Counted from the first letter of the stretch, positions 47,708 to 57,996 are shown. The stretch: DNA of 64,000 nt from Roseateles terrae (GCF_014192155.1 NZ_JACHXO010000007.1:279959-343958), one strand, 5' to 3'. A program made the numbers and translations. Notes: generated by a model not told the origin, from the sequence alone.

Positions 47708-49114
47708 ATGTGGCGTTGCTGTTTCCCTCGCGCCAGGATGGACATCGAAGCGGCCGACTTCGAACCCGACGCCTGCACGCCCCCGCTGGCCGGGTTGCGT
47801 CTTCCGGCGGGCCTGCCGCCGTCGAAGGCCGATCTGGCGCCCCCCGCGTCTCCCGCAGGAGGTTCGCACCACCCACCGCCGCCGCCTCTGCACCGCCTGG
47901 GTTCTTCGCAGCGGTCGTCCCGCAGCACCTCGGGCGAAAGCCAGACGTCGGCCACGCGCACCGCTGCCACGGTCCAGGAACTGGCGCGACGCAGCGTGCG
48001 GTCCAGTTCCACACCCACCTCGAGTGCCGCGCCGTCCGTCGCCTCATCGGCCACCGAAGCGCCCCGGACCGAGGTGGATCTGTCCGGCTGGTCCGTCGCC
48101 CGCGTCGCCGAACTTTCGCCCCAGCAGCGGTCCGCCCTGGGTCGCCATTGCCTGCGCCTGACGCTGCCATCCGGCAGCAGCGCCGACACCGTGCGCCAAT
48201 GGCTGCGTGCCTGTCCCAAACTGCGAGCGATCACGGCCCTGGCCATCCATGAAGACGGTGCCCTGATCTCCGCCACCAGGGCGTTGGATCTGCGCGAATT
48301 CAAGACGACGCCGCCGGGTCCGTCCCGGCTCTGCCTCGGTCTGGACGCTCGGCTGGTGGTGTCCGATGAGTGGGCCGTGCCGCCGGATCGGTCCCGGCTT
48401 CGCGGCTGGATCGCGAATCCGGACACCCTTCCGCGCTTGTCCCCGGAGGCGTTTGCCCGGGTGGAGCGGCTGCTTCGGAGTCTGCTGTTCGACTCGGCGA
48501 GCGCAGTGCGCTCAGGACTGCAACCCGGACCGGGACTGCGCCGGACGATGGAGTCGCTCATGGAAGCCTCACCGCCGGAGCTGATGTGGGGAGCCGCCGC
48601 GCGCAACCATGCCGCCGTGCTCGACTTCGTGCGCCGCCAGCACACCATCCACTACCAGGAGTTCCAGAATTTCGTGCGGCCAACGCTTCAGGCCTGTTGG
48701 GACACGGTGGTGCGTCCGCGGGAGCCCAGGGGCTTTGAGCTGCGGCCCCCGGAGGAGCTTCATAAGTTGGCAGCGCTTCGGGTCTGGCGCCTCCATGAAA
48801 CGCCAGAGGAGAGCGTCGGCACGAGGGAGCGAGTGGTGCAGGCCGCCATCTTGGCCGGCCTGCGGGATCCGCAAGCGATCGCGCATCTGCTGAACCGGAG
48901 TTCCCCGGAGCGGGATGACGAGACCCTGGCGTCTCCGCCGGTGTCCGAGGTGACGTCGCCGGTCGTGTCGCCGGTGAGCTCACCGGTCACTTCGCCGGTG
49001 GATGCGCCCATGACGCCGCCGCAGTTCATGCCGATGACGTCATCGGGCGGCCCCGAACTGGTGGCCTCGCTTGGGCCGCCCGGGACGGCCGGGTCGGGAA
49101 GGGGCTGGCGCTGA
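47708..49114 (+). CDS. unknown protein with VDLSG-LPxG region, second copy
   Basis: This 468-residue protein is not recognised. The N-terminal 120 residues are low complexity, rich in Ser, Thr, Ala, Pro and Arg. Then come EVDLSGWSVARVAEL, LTLPSGSSADTVRQWLRAC and LCLGLDARLVVSDEW, in the same order as the protein at 39917. A helical region (LSPEAFARVERLLRSLL; PPEELHKLAALRVWRL) follows, and a repeat of SPV(S/T) units near residues 415-435. The VDLSG-to-LPxG stretch resembles a single leucine-rich unit. ATG at 47708 is used; ATG at 47738 is an alternative. Confidence 0.5.
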   Translation: MWRCCFPRARMDIEAADFEPDACTPPLAGLRLPAGLPPSKADLAPPASPAGGSHHPPPPPLHRLGSSQRSSRSTSGESQTSATRTAATVQELARRSVRSSSTPTSSAAPSVASSATEAPRTEVDLSGWSVARVAELSPQQRSALGRHCLRLTLPSGSSADTVRQWLRACPKLRAITALAIHEDGALISATRALDLREFKTTPPGPSRLCLGLDARLVVSDEWAVPPDRSRLRGWIANPDTLPRLSPEAFARVERLLRSLLFDSASAVRSGLQPGPGLRRTMESLMEASPPELMWGAAARNHAAVLDFVRRQHTIHYQEFQNFVRPTLQACWDTVVRPREPRGFELRPPEELHKLAALRVWRLHETPEESVGTRERVVQAAILAGLRDPQAIAHLLNRSSPERDDETLASPPVSEVTSPVVSPVSSPVTSPVDAPMTPPQFMPMTSSGGPELVASLGPPGTAGSGRGWR

Positions 49115-49173
49115 GGATGCGCCTGGGTCGGCGTCCGAGCGCCGGGATGACAGCGCCGGTGCCGGCTCGGGTG

Positions 49174-49617
49174 TCAGCGCCCGCGTGAGCGGTCGATCTG
49201 CGTCGGCGCAAAACCGCTGTTGTCGTCCAGCTCTTCATGCTGGGTGGGCAGGAAAGCCGCGCCGCCGCCCTGCGCCACACGGGCCGTCATCGCCATCGCC
49301 TGGGGGGCCAGCGGCGAGGCCACACGGGGCTCCAGCGGGGGACCCAGGGTATCCGGTGGGCTGACGGTGTTGGCCGCGCGGCGGCGCACCCGCTCGGCGA
49401 TCAGGCGAAGTTCACCCATTTCGAGCTGAAGCTGCTCAATCTGGCGCCGCGCCTGACTGTTCTGCTGGTTCAGCAGGTCCCGCGAGGCCTTCAGCTGTTC
49501 GATCAGATTCCGGGCCTTGCCCAGCCGACGCTGCCACCACAGGCTCGCGCCAAGGCCGACGACCGCCGCACCACCCACTGCACCCGCCACGATGCTCCAC
49601 GCTTGCCCGATTTCCAT
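49174..49617 (-). CDS. single-TM coiled-coil protein, unknown
   Basis: This 147-residue protein has one N-terminal membrane helix (WSIVAGAVGGAAVVGLGASL) and then a coiled coil (about 35-80, LIEQLKASRDLLNQQNSQARRQIEQLQ split into shorter parts). The C-terminal 60 residues are disordered and Pro/Ala-rich. AAGGAG precedes the ATG at 49617; a much longer frame upstream is not supported. Function unknown. Confidence 0.65.
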   Translation of the reverse strand: MEIGQAWSIVAGAVGGAAVVGLGASLWWQRRLGKARNLIEQLKASRDLLNQQNSQARRQIEQLQLEMGELRLIAERVRRRAANTVSPPDTLGPPLEPRVASPLAPQAMAMTARVAQGGGAAFLPTQHEELDDNSGFAPTQIDRSRGR

Positions 49618-50090
49618 GTTGTCTGGCTCCTTCTGGAACTTCTGAATCACCCGCGCCTGACAGCCGAGGGGCCTCCAGTCGGGGTCCGGCGCCCTCGATG
49701 GGTGCCTTGACAAGCCAATGTAGTGCCGTGTCATGGGCCTGTAACGCGCCGGACCCACCCGGAACAGGGGACCCGGGTCGGGGTTTCGCGACGCGCGACA
49801 CAAGTTTTCACCTTGCTGACCGAGTGAGCGTGCGCTGGCCCACCCACCGAAGGGGGAGGCGAAGAGAGATACGAAGCGGAAGGGGGTAGCGCAGGGAGGA
49901 GCGCAGGGGAGGCGGAAGGGGAACAGCGAAGCCGGAACGAGGTCGGGAACAGCGCCCGCGCAGGCGCTGCGTGCTAACGTGCCCTCACCCCGGTGAATCG
50001 TCTGATTCCCGAGCCTCTGGATCCGCCCGGGCGCGAATCCGCATTGCCGGGGGCGCCTTCCTTCCATCCGCCTTGTTGAGGAGAGAGTCC
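49618..50090. other. 473-bp intergenic region
   Basis: No gene is supported between two divergent genes. The stretch 49849-49923 on the plus strand is strongly purine-rich with several runs of three to five G, which could form G-quadruplexes. I could not place promoters. Confidence 0.55.
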
Positions 50091-50495
50091 ATGGCCGTAT
50101 CCAAAAGCGCTGCTTCCACTCATGCCAAGGCAGCGGGGCCGTCCGCTGCCAAGGCGGACTGGCGTGCCCAGCGGTTGGATCATCTGCGCTCGCTGATCCA
50201 GGCGGCCGCACCCGATGCGACGGAGGAAGCCAAGTGGAAGAAACCCACCAACCCGGCGGGTGTGCCGACCTGGTCGGACCACGGCTTGATCTGTACCGGT
50301 GAGACCTACAAGGACAAGATCAAGCTCACCTTCGCCTACGGTGCCAGCCTGCCCGACCCGCATCAGCTGTTCAATGCCAGTCTGGACGGCGGCACGCGGC
50401 GCGCGATCGATCTGAAGGAATCCGACCCGCTGGACGAGGACGCGTTCCAGGCCCTCGTGCGTGCAGCCGTGGCGCGCAATCGTGATCGAAGCTGA
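50091..50495 (+). CDS. DUF1801 domain protein
   Basis: This 134-residue protein matches DUF1801 (YdhG-like): DHLRSLIQAAAPDATEEAKWKKP, then WSDHGLICTGETYKDKIKLTFAYGA split here as HGLICTGETYKDKIKLTFAY. GAGGAG precedes the ATG at 50091. Function is not established. It is convergent with livF. Confidence 0.82.
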   Translation: MAVSKSAASTHAKAAGPSAAKADWRAQRLDHLRSLIQAAAPDATEEAKWKKPTNPAGVPTWSDHGLICTGETYKDKIKLTFAYGASLPDPHQLFNASLDGGTRRAIDLKESDPLDEDAFQALVRAAVARNRDRS

Positions 50496-50518
50496 CCTGA
50501 TGCCGGGTGTGGTCCGCC

Positions 50519-51262
50519 TCAGACCTCCAGCCACTCCTTGCGCACATACGCATTCGCCTTGAGCTCGTCCGGTGTGCCTTCAAACACGATGCGGCCATGG
50601 CCCATCACATAGCAGCGTTCGGAGATTTCCAGCGCAATCGCCAGCTTCTGCTCCACCAGCAGCACCGACACGCCGCGCCGCTTCAGCTCTTTCAGGTACT
50701 CCGCCACCAGCTCCACGATCTTGGGCGCGAGGCCTTCGGTGGGCTCGTCGATCATGATCAGGTCCGGGTCGCCCATCAGGGTGCGGCACAGTGTCAGCAT
50801 CTGCTGCTCGCCGCCGGACAGCACCCCGGCCTCGGTGTGCTGCCGCTCCTTGAGCCGCGGGAACATCTGGTACATGTCATTGAAGCCCCAGCGGGCCTGG
50901 CGTGAGCCGCGCCCCCCCTTCTGCCCCAGCATCAGGTTCTGGTGGACGGTGAGCTTGGGGAAGATGTCGCGGTTCTCCGGCACATAGCCGATGCCTTCAT
51001 GGGCAATCTCATAGGCCTTGCGCCCCAGCAACGCCCGCCCGCCCCATGACACCGAGCCGGTGCCGTCCACCTGACCCATGATGGTCTTGACGGTGGTGGA
51101 GCGTCCGGAGCCGTTGCGCCCCAGCAGGCTGACGATCTCGCCGGGCCGCACCTCCATCGTCACGCCGTGCAGGACGTGGCTCTTGCCGTAAAACGCGTGG
51201 ACGTTCTCCAGCTTCAACAGCCGGCCGACCTGGATGTCTGGGTCCTTCAATGCTGTGGTCAT
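50519..51262 (-). CDS. livF: Liv-type ABC transporter ATPase, LivF-like, altered Walker A
   Basis: This 247-residue ATPase is the second Liv-type nucleotide-binding subunit. The signature LSGGEQQMLTLCRTL and Walker B LIMIDEPTEGL are normal. Walker A reads GRNGSGRSTT: the invariant Lys is Arg, with codon CGC read directly from the sequence. GGAGGG precedes the ATG at 51262. Arg at this place usually weakens hydrolysis, so LivG may supply most activity. Confidence 0.85.
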   Translation of the reverse strand: MTTALKDPDIQVGRLLKLENVHAFYGKSHVLHGVTMEVRPGEIVSLLGRNGSGRSTTVKTIMGQVDGTGSVSWGGRALLGRKAYEIAHEGIGYVPENRDIFPKLTVHQNLMLGQKGGRGSRQARWGFNDMYQMFPRLKERQHTEAGVLSGGEQQMLTLCRTLMGDPDLIMIDEPTEGLAPKIVELVAEYLKELKRRGVSVLLVEQKLAIALEISERCYVMGHGRIVFEGTPDELKANAYVRKEWLEV

Positions 51263-51279
51263 CGTGCTGTCCCTCCGAT

Positions 51280-52077
51280 TCACGCGTGCGCACCCTGTGC
51301 CTGGGACTCCGCCAGCACCGAGCCCAGATACGCTTCCTGCACCCGCGGGTTGGCCCGCACCGCGTCCGGTGTGTCGAAGGCGATGACCTCCCCATAGACC
51401 AGCACCGCAATCTTGTCGGCCAGGCCGAACACCACCCCCATGTCGTGTTCCACCGTCAGCAGCGTGCGGCCTTCGGTGACCTGGCGGATGAGCTGAATGA
51501 AGCGCTTGGTTTCGCTCTTGCTCATGCCGGCGGTGGGCTCATCCAGAAGAATCACCTTGGCGCCGCCGGCGATGGTGATGCCGATCTCCAGCGCCCGGGC
51601 CTCGGCATAGGTGAGGTTCATCGCCGGCACGTCGCGTTTCTTGTCCAGATGCAGCATCTCCAGCAGTTCGTCGGCACGGTCGTTGAGGTCGTCCAGGCCC
51701 GCCAGGAACTTCCAGAAGGCGTAGCGATGCCCCATCGACCACAGCAGCGCGCAGCGGATGTTCTCGAACACCGACAGCCGGGTGAACAGGTTGGACACCT
51801 GGAAGCTCCGCGACAGGCCGCGCCGGTTGATCTGGTGCGGCGCCAGTTGGTCGATGCGCTCACCAAACAGCTTGATCTCTCCGCTGCTCGGCGCAAACCG
51901 GCCGCTGATCAGGTTGAACAACGTGGATTTGCCAGCGCCGTTGGGACCGATGATGGCCACGCGCTCGCCCGGCTTCACCGCCAGTTCCGCGCCGCGGATG
52001 ATCTCGCTGCGTCCGAAGCTCTTGCGCAGGCTGCGCAGCTCCAGGGCCCAGGGCGGGTTGTTCACGGATGTGCTCAT
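51280..52077 (-). CDS. livG: Liv-type ABC transporter ATPase, LivG-like
   Basis: This 265-residue ATPase has a standard Walker A (GPNGAGKSTLFNLISG) and Walker B (VILLDEPTAGMS). The signature is LTYAEARALEIG, lacking the SGGQ form. The start is ATG 52077 with GGGGAG before it. It lies 16 nt after livM. Confidence 0.9.
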   Translation of the reverse strand: MSTSVNNPPWALELRSLRKSFGRSEIIRGAELAVKPGERVAIIGPNGAGKSTLFNLISGRFAPSSGEIKLFGERIDQLAPHQINRRGLSRSFQVSNLFTRLSVFENIRCALLWSMGHRYAFWKFLAGLDDLNDRADELLEMLHLDKKRDVPAMNLTYAEARALEIGITIAGGAKVILLDEPTAGMSKSETKRFIQLIRQVTEGRTLLTVEHDMGVVFGLADKIAVLVYGEVIAFDTPDAVRANPRVQEAYLGSVLAESQAQGAHA

Positions 52078-52093
52078 GCAATGCTCCCCGGGT

Positions 52094-53554
52094 TCACAGG
52101 CTTTCCCTGCGCTTGATCTCTTTTTCGATCTCTTCCTGCGCGGCATTCCAGTCCTGCAGGAACGCCCGGCGCGTCAGCTCGAACAGCGCGAGCCCCGTCA
52201 CCAGCACAAAGCCGGCGCCGAACCACGCATCCAGGCCCTTGGCATTGAGCTGCATGCCCAGCACATGCACCTCCGGGCCCAGCGCCTCGTTGAGCTGCAG
52301 GTGGTAGAGCATCTCCACCATCACCGAGCCCCCCAGCAGCGCCATCAGGGCCGTGGCCCCCAGGGCGAGGTAGGCGGTCCAGATCGAACGCAGCTTGCCG
52401 AAGGCGGCCAGACGCAGGTTCATCATGATGAGCGAGGCAAAACCGCCCGGCGCATACATCACCATGAAGAGGAAGATCAGGCCCAGATAGAGCAGCCAGG
52501 CCTTGGTCAGCTCCGACAGCAGCACCAGCGCGACCACCATCAGCACCGCGCCGATGATCGGTCCGAAGAAGAACGTGGCGCCGCCGAGGAAGGTGAACAG
52601 CAGGTAGGCACCGGAGCGCGCCGCACCCACCACCTCCGCCGTGACGATCTCGAAGTTCAGCGCCGACAGCCCGCCAGACACGCCGGCGAAGAAGCCGGCA
52701 ATCATGAAGGCCAGGAAGCGCACCCACTGGGTGTCGTAGCCGATGAACTGAACCCGCTCCGGATTGTCCCGGACCGCATTGAGCATGCGCCCCAGCGGTG
52801 TGCGGGTGAAGGCAAACATCAGCCCAGTGCAGATGAAGCAGTACAGCGCGATGAGGTAGTACACCTGCACCTGCGGCCCGAAGCTGATGCCCAGAACCGG
52901 CGCCCCGACAACCCGGTTGCCGGAGATGCCGCCCTCGCCCCCGAAGAACTCCGGCAGCATCAGGGACATCGACCAGATCAGCTCGGCCAGCCCCAGCGTG
53001 ATCATCGCGAACGGCGTGCCGGACTTCTTAGTGGAGACATAGCCGAACAGCGCGGCGAAGGCCAGGCCGGCCAGGCCGCCCACGATGGGGATCAGGCTTA
53101 CCGGCAGCCAGGCCATCTGACCGCCGGACACCGCATTGAGCGTGTGAATGGCTAGGTAAGCGCCCAGGCCGCTGTAGACCGCATGGCCGAAGCTGAGCAT
53201 GCCGCCCTGCCCCAGCAGCAGGTTATAGGACAGGCAGGCAATGATGGCGATGCCGATCTGGGAGAGCATCGTCTGCGCCAGGCTGCTGGTCCACAGCATC
53301 GGCGCCACCAGCAGAGCCAGCGCATACGCGCCCCACACCAGCCAGCGGCCGACGTTGTAGGGCTTGAAGTGGTAGCTCTGGCCGCGTGGCACACGGGCCG
53401 ACCGCCGCGCGTTGGGGTCGTTCGCGTTGTTGGCGCTGTTGGCGCTATTGGGTGCGTTCGTCGCGGACGCAACGGGCGCGCCAGCGGCACCGGTGGCCAC
53501 CGAGGCAGCGGCAGCCGCCGAAGTGGCGGGCGCGGAGGGCATCACGGCTGACAT
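52094..53554 (-). CDS. livM: Liv-type ABC transporter permease, LivM-like
   Basis: This 486-residue permease has about ten hydrophobic segments and contains LLLGQGGMLSFGHAVYSGLGAY, typical of LivM. The N-terminal 50 residues are Ala/Asn-rich and low complexity, and a C-terminal extension of about 100 residues adds two hydrophobic segments, so it is longer than the usual 300-400. ATG 53554 is preceded by GGGAGG and lies 2 nt after the livH stop. Confidence 0.9.
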   Translation of the reverse strand: MSAVMPSAPATSAAAAASVATGAAGAPVASATNAPNSANSANNANDPNARRSARVPRGQSYHFKPYNVGRWLVWGAYALALLVAPMLWTSSLAQTMLSQIGIAIIACLSYNLLLGQGGMLSFGHAVYSGLGAYLAIHTLNAVSGGQMAWLPVSLIPIVGGLAGLAFAALFGYVSTKKSGTPFAMITLGLAELIWSMSLMLPEFFGGEGGISGNRVVGAPVLGISFGPQVQVYYLIALYCFICTGLMFAFTRTPLGRMLNAVRDNPERVQFIGYDTQWVRFLAFMIAGFFAGVSGGLSALNFEIVTAEVVGAARSGAYLLFTFLGGATFFFGPIIGAVLMVVALVLLSELTKAWLLYLGLIFLFMVMYAPGGFASLIMMNLRLAAFGKLRSIWTAYLALGATALMALLGGSVMVEMLYHLQLNEALGPEVHVLGMQLNAKGLDAWFGAGFVLVTGLALFELTRRAFLQDWNAAQEEIEKEIKRRESL

Positions 53555-53556
53555 GG

Positions 53557-54567
53557 TCAGTCCTCCCGGTTGCCGAGCAGGCCCTTGGGCCGGAAGATCA
53601 GGATCAGCACCATCAGCAGATACGGCAGGATGGGCGCCACCTGGGCGAGCGTGAGCTTGAGCAGCGGATAACCGAAGGTGTCCGGCGTGGCCTTGAAGAG
53701 GCTGGCCAGCGAGGCATCCACCGTCAGCGGCAGGGTCTGCAACAGCCCGATCAGGATGGAAGCCACAAACGCCCCCGCCAGCGACCCGACCCCGCCCACG
53801 ACCACCACCACAAAGATGATGGAGCCGACGATCACTGCCATGGCCGGCTCGGTCACGAAGGTGATGCCGCCAATGACGCCAGCCAGCGCCGCCAGGGCGC
53901 AGCCGCTGCCGAACACCAGCATGAATACCCGCGGCACGTTGTGCCCGAGGGACTCCACCATTTCCGGATGGGTGAGCGCCGCCTGGATGACCAGCCCGAT
54001 GCGGGTGCGGGTCAGCAGCAGCCACAACGCGACAAGCATGCCCAGCGCGACCAGCATCATGAAGGCGCGGGTAAGCGGAAACTTGGAGCAAGAGGCTGCC
54101 GCACACAGTGCCGGAGCGGCTTCCCCCCAGACCCACTGCAACCCCTGCCCCGGCGCGTGCACCAGGGTGAAGGCGGCGCCTTGCAAGGAGGCAGGCGGAG
54201 AAAACGGCACTGCCGTGCGGCCCCACACCAGCTGCACCAGTTCCAGCACCACATACGACAGACCGAAGGTGATGAGCAACTCCGCCACATGGCCGAACTT
54301 GTGGACACGCCGCAGGGCCCCGCGCTCGAACAGCGCGCCCATCGCCCCCACCGCCAGCGGCGCCAGGAACAGCGCCGGCCAGAAGCCGAGCCAGCCCGCC
54401 ATGCTGTAGGCCACATAAGCGCCGAGCATGTAGAAGCTGGCATGGGCGAAATTCAGCACACCCATCATGCTGAAAATCAGCGTGAGGCCGGAGCTCAGCA
54501 TGAACAGCAGCAGTCCGGAGGACAGCCCGTTCAGCAGATTGATCAAGAGTTGTTCCACAGCAAACAC
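53557..54567 (-). CDS. livH: Liv-type ABC transporter permease, LivH-like
   Basis: This 336-residue permease has about eight hydrophobic segments. The family pattern is clear: LLNGLSSGLLLFMLSSGLTL, MGVLNFAHASFYMLGAY and VGGVGSLAGAFVASILIGLL. It includes an unusual Ala/Cys-rich insert near residue 155 (CAAASCSKF). Confidence 0.9.
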   Translation of the reverse strand: MFAVEQLLINLLNGLSSGLLLFMLSSGLTLIFSMMGVLNFAHASFYMLGAYVAYSMAGWLGFWPALFLAPLAVGAMGALFERGALRRVHKFGHVAELLITFGLSYVVLELVQLVWGRTAVPFSPPASLQGAAFTLVHAPGQGLQWVWGEAAPALCAAASCSKFPLTRAFMMLVALGMLVALWLLLTRTRIGLVIQAALTHPEMVESLGHNVPRVFMLVFGSGCALAALAGVIGGITFVTEPAMAVIVGSIIFVVVVVGGVGSLAGAFVASILIGLLQTLPLTVDASLASLFKATPDTFGYPLLKLTLAQVAPILPYLLMVLILIFRPKGLLGNRED

Positions 54568-54703
54568 CCATCCCTTCGGGACGACAGGCCGCCCCGATGC
54601 GCAGGCCGCAGCCTATCGAGAAACCGCCCATGACGGCGGCGGATGACCGCCCGACCGTGCGAGCAGAGTCACCGCCGTGACCCCGTCATCGGCGGGGCCG
54701 GCG

Positions 54704-55966
54704 TCAGCTCGGCCGCTTCATCTGGCAGGAGGTCGGCGTGGAAGAGACATAGGCGTCATACGTCTTCACTGGCGCGAAGTTGAAGCCGGTGTTTTCCACG
54801 TTGTAGGGATGCTTGGCATCGACCTTCTGCCACACCGAGATGTAGAGCGGCTGCTGCAGCTGGTGGTCGGTCTTGCGGATCTCCACATCGCCATTAAAGG
54901 TCTTGTAGCGCAGGCCTTCCAGCGCGGCGGCCACCTTCACCGGATCGGTGCTCTTGGCCTTGGCCATGGCGTTGCCCAGCGCGTTGTAGATGTGAATGAT
55001 GGAGCCGGTGTAGAAGTCGTCGCCGAACTTGGCCTTGTATTCATTGGCCCACTGGTCCATCTGGCCGCCCATGTTGTTGTAGTTGTAGGCCACCTGATAG
55101 ACCCGGCCGGCACCGCTCGCGCCCATCGCCGTCGGCGTGCCGCTGACGCCGGCGTAGTAGGTGAAGAACTTGCCGTTGTAGCCGGCTTCGTTGGCGGCCT
55201 TGATCAGCAGCGCCAGGTCCGAGCCCCAGTTGCCGGTGATCACCGTGTCCGCACCGGAGGCCTTGATCTTGGCCACATACGGCGCGAAGTCCCGCACCTG
55301 GGCCAGCGGATGCAGGTCTTCGCCCACCACCTGCACATCCGGGCGCTTCTTGGCCAGCATCTCCTTGGCATATTTGGCCACCTGCTGACCGTGCGCATAG
55401 TTCTGATTGAGCAGGTAGACCTTCTTCACCTCCGGCTGTTCCTTCAGGAAGGTGGTGATGGCCTCCATCTTCATCGAGGTGTCGGCATCAAAGCGGAAGT
55501 GCCAGTAGCTGCACTTGCTGTTGGTCAGATCCGGGTCCACCGCCGAGTGGTTGAGGTAGACCACTTCCTTGCCGGGATTGCGCTCGTTGTGCTTGTTGAC
55601 CGCATCGATGATGGCCAGCGCCGCGCCGGAGCCGTTGCCCTGGGTGACGTAGCGCACGCCCTGGTCAATCGCGGACTTCAGCGCATTGAGCGATTCCGCC
55701 GGGCTCAGCTTGTTGTCGATGGCGATGATCTCGAACTTCACGCCCGCCGGATTGGTGGCGTTGAACTTCTCGGCGAAGAACTGGAAGCTCTTGACCTGGT
55801 TCTGGCCCACCGGGGCCATGAGGCCGGACAAAGGGTCGATCCAGGCGATCTTCACCGTCTCGCCCTTTTGCGCGTAGGCGCTGCCCATGGCCACGGCCAG
55901 AAGGGCGGCGGCAGCCAGGGGCTGGACAATCAGTCGGAGGGAACGCTGGTGGCTGTGCTGGCTCAT
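54704..55966 (-). CDS. Liv-type ABC transporter substrate-binding protein
   Basis: This 420-residue periplasmic protein has a signal peptide (about 1-33, ending AYAQ) and the Liv-type periplasmic fold with VKIAWIDPLSGLMAPVGQNQ near its mature start. It captures the ligand for LivHMGF. The upstream acyl-CoA ligase suggests a carboxylic acid ligand. Confidence 0.9.
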   Translation of the reverse strand: MSQHSHQRSLRLIVQPLAAAALLAVAMGSAYAQKGETVKIAWIDPLSGLMAPVGQNQVKSFQFFAEKFNATNPAGVKFEIIAIDNKLSPAESLNALKSAIDQGVRYVTQGNGSGAALAIIDAVNKHNERNPGKEVVYLNHSAVDPDLTNSKCSYWHFRFDADTSMKMEAITTFLKEQPEVKKVYLLNQNYAHGQQVAKYAKEMLAKKRPDVQVVGEDLHPLAQVRDFAPYVAKIKASGADTVITGNWGSDLALLIKAANEAGYNGKFFTYYAGVSGTPTAMGASGAGRVYQVAYNYNNMGGQMDQWANEYKAKFGDDFYTGSIIHIYNALGNAMAKAKSTDPVKVAAALEGLRYKTFNGDVEIRKTDHQLQQPLYISVWQKVDAKHPYNVENTGFNFAPVKTYDAYVSSTPTSCQMKRPS

Positions 55967-56079
55967 GGGATTTGTCTCCTGATATGGTTGTAGGCACGGC
56001 GGGGAACAGCGAAACGCGGTTCCCTACTCCGGTGGGGCCAAGCCCATCGGGTGGGGGGAACGCACGGAACTCCTGAGCG

Positions 56080-57741
56080 TCACGCGCTGGGCAGCGTGTG
56101 AGTGCGGAACTGCTCGCGCAGCTTCAGCTTGAGCATCTTGCCGGTGGCGGTGTGCGGAATTTCATTCACGAACACGACGTCATCCGGGACTTGCCATTTG
56201 GCAATCTTGCCCTCGTAGAACTTGAGCATGTCGTCCCGGGTGAGGCTGGCCCCGGGCTTGGTCACCACCACCAGCAGCGGGCGTTCATCCCACTTCGGAT
56301 GGGCCACGGCGATCACCGCCGCTTCATGCACCGCCGGATGCGCCATGGCGATGTTTTCCAGGTCGATCGAGCTGATCCATTCCCCACCGGACTTGATCAC
56401 GTCCTTGCTGCGGTCGGTGATCTGCATGAAGCCGTCTTCATCGATGGTGGCGACATCGCCGGTGGGGAACCACAGCCCGGCCTCGCGTCCGTCGCGGCCG
56501 GCCACCGGGATCAGCGGGGTGTCTTCATGGCCGTAGTAGCTGGAGATCACCCAGGACCCGCGCACCACCAGGTTGCCGGCACTGCGGCCGTCCCACGGCA
56601 GTTCGCGACGGGCGTCGTCGATGATGGTCATGTCGATGCCGTAGATCGCCTTGCCCTGCTTCTCCAGCAGGCGGCGCTGCTCGGCCGGCGGCAGGGCCAG
56701 ATGCTTGCTGCTCAGGCGGCTGAGCGTGCCCAGCGGCGACAGCTCGGTCATGCCCCAGGCGTGCACCACCTCCACCCCGTAGTCGTCCATCAGCGTGGCG
56801 AGCATGGCGGGCGGGCAGGCGGAACCGCCGATCACCGTGCGCTTGAAGGTGCTGAACTTCAGCCCCTGGCTGCTCACGTAGTTGATCAGGCCCAGCCAGA
56901 CGGTGGGCACCCCCGCGCTGAAGGTGACCTGCTCCTTTTCGAAGAGCTCGTAGAGCGACTTGCCGTCCAGATGCGGTCCGGGGAACACCACCTTGGCGCC
57001 CACCAGCGCGGTGCTGTAGGGCAGGCCCCAGGCATTGACGTGGAACATCGGCACCACCGGCAGGATGACGTCGCGCCGTGTGCAGGCCATGGCGTCCGGC
57101 AGGGCGGCGCCGAAGGCATGCAGCACGGTGCTGCGGTGGCTGTAGACGGCACCCTTGGGATGGCCGGTCGTGCCGCTGGTGTAGCAGATGGTGGAGGCGG
57201 TGTCCTCATCCAGCAGCGGCCAGGTGTAGTGGCCGTCTTCCGCGGCGACCAGATCGTCAAAGCACAACAGGTTCGGGATCGACGTCTCGGCCGGCATGTG
57301 CGCCCGGTCGGTCATCAGGATGAAGTGCCGCACGGTGACCAGCTGCGGCGCGATCTTCTCCACCAGCGGCAGGAAGGTCAGATCAAAGCACAGGGCGCTG
57401 TCCTGCGCATCGTTGGCAATCCAGGCGATCTGCTCGGGGAACAGGCGCGGGTTGATCGTGTGGCAGACCAGACCGGAACCGGAGGTGCCGTAGTAGATCT
57501 CCAGGTGGCGATGACCGTTCCACGCCAGCGTGCCCACCCGCTCTCCGGCGGACAGTCCCAGCCGCCCCAGCGCCTGTGCGAGCTGGCGCGATCGCAGCTC
57601 CACCTCCGCCCAGGTGCTCCGGTGCAAGTCGCCTTCACAGCGCTTGCTCACGATCTCGGTGTCTCCGGCGTGCCGGGCCGCATGCTGGATCAATGAAGAG
57701 ATCAGCAACGGCATCGACATCATCTGGCCCAACAGTGCCAT
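56080..57741 (-). CDS. acyl-CoA synthetase (AMP-forming), fatty/aryl acid type
   Basis: This 553-residue enzyme activates a carboxylic acid to its CoA thioester through an acyl-adenylate. The P-loop-like motif is [26 protein letters not shown] and [16 protein letters not shown] are visible, and the C-terminal lysine region ends [17 protein letters not shown]. Substrate is not decided; medium-chain or aryl acids are likely for this subfamily. It is the first gene of the Liv operon. Confidence 0.88.
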   Translation of the reverse strand: MALLGQMMSMPLLISSLIQHAARHAGDTEIVSKRCEGDLHRSTWAEVELRSRQLAQALGRLGLSAGERVGTLAWNGHRHLEIYYGTSGSGLVCHTINPRLFPEQIAWIANDAQDSALCFDLTFLPLVEKIAPQLVTVRHFILMTDRAHMPAETSIPNLLCFDDLVAAEDGHYTWPLLDEDTASTICYTSGTTGHPKGAVYSHRSTVLHAFGAALPDAMACTRRDVILPVVPMFHVNAWGLPYSTALVGAKVVFPGPHLDGKSLYELFEKEQVTFSAGVPTVWLGLINYVSSQGLKFSTFKRTVIGGSACPPAMLATLMDDYGVEVVHAWGMTELSPLGTLSRLSSKHLALPPAEQRRLLEKQGKAIYGIDMTIIDDARRELPWDGRSAGNLVVRGSWVISSYYGHEDTPLIPVAGRDGREAGLWFPTGDVATIDEDGFMQITDRSKDVIKSGGEWISSIDLENIAMAHPAVHEAAVIAVAHPKWDERPLLVVVTKPGASLTRDDMLKFYEGKIAKWQVPDDVVFVNEIPHTATGKMLKLKLREQFRTHTLPSA

Positions 57742-57996
57742 CCATGTCTCCTTGATCTGCGGGACTGTCCTGACTCATCAGGGGTAGGCAGTCCTGTGTT
57801 TGGATCAGTCTATGTCCGCCCCGGTGCGGGTAACGTCACCCTAGTGACGCCACCGACCGTACGGCATAAGGATATTTACTTACGGTGCCTGAACCGGGGG
57901 TGGGTGGCGGAGCACGTGGCTGCGGTAGGCGCGGCGGCCCACTGCGGGCTTGTCCCTACGGCGATGACGGTGCGGCCCCCTCGGTACACTGCCCGG

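Noticed and set aside
49618..50211. Upstream extension of the coiled-coil protein
   Set aside because: The extension lacks a domain, overlaps the divergent DUF1801 gene, and a strong ribosome site supports the start at 49617.
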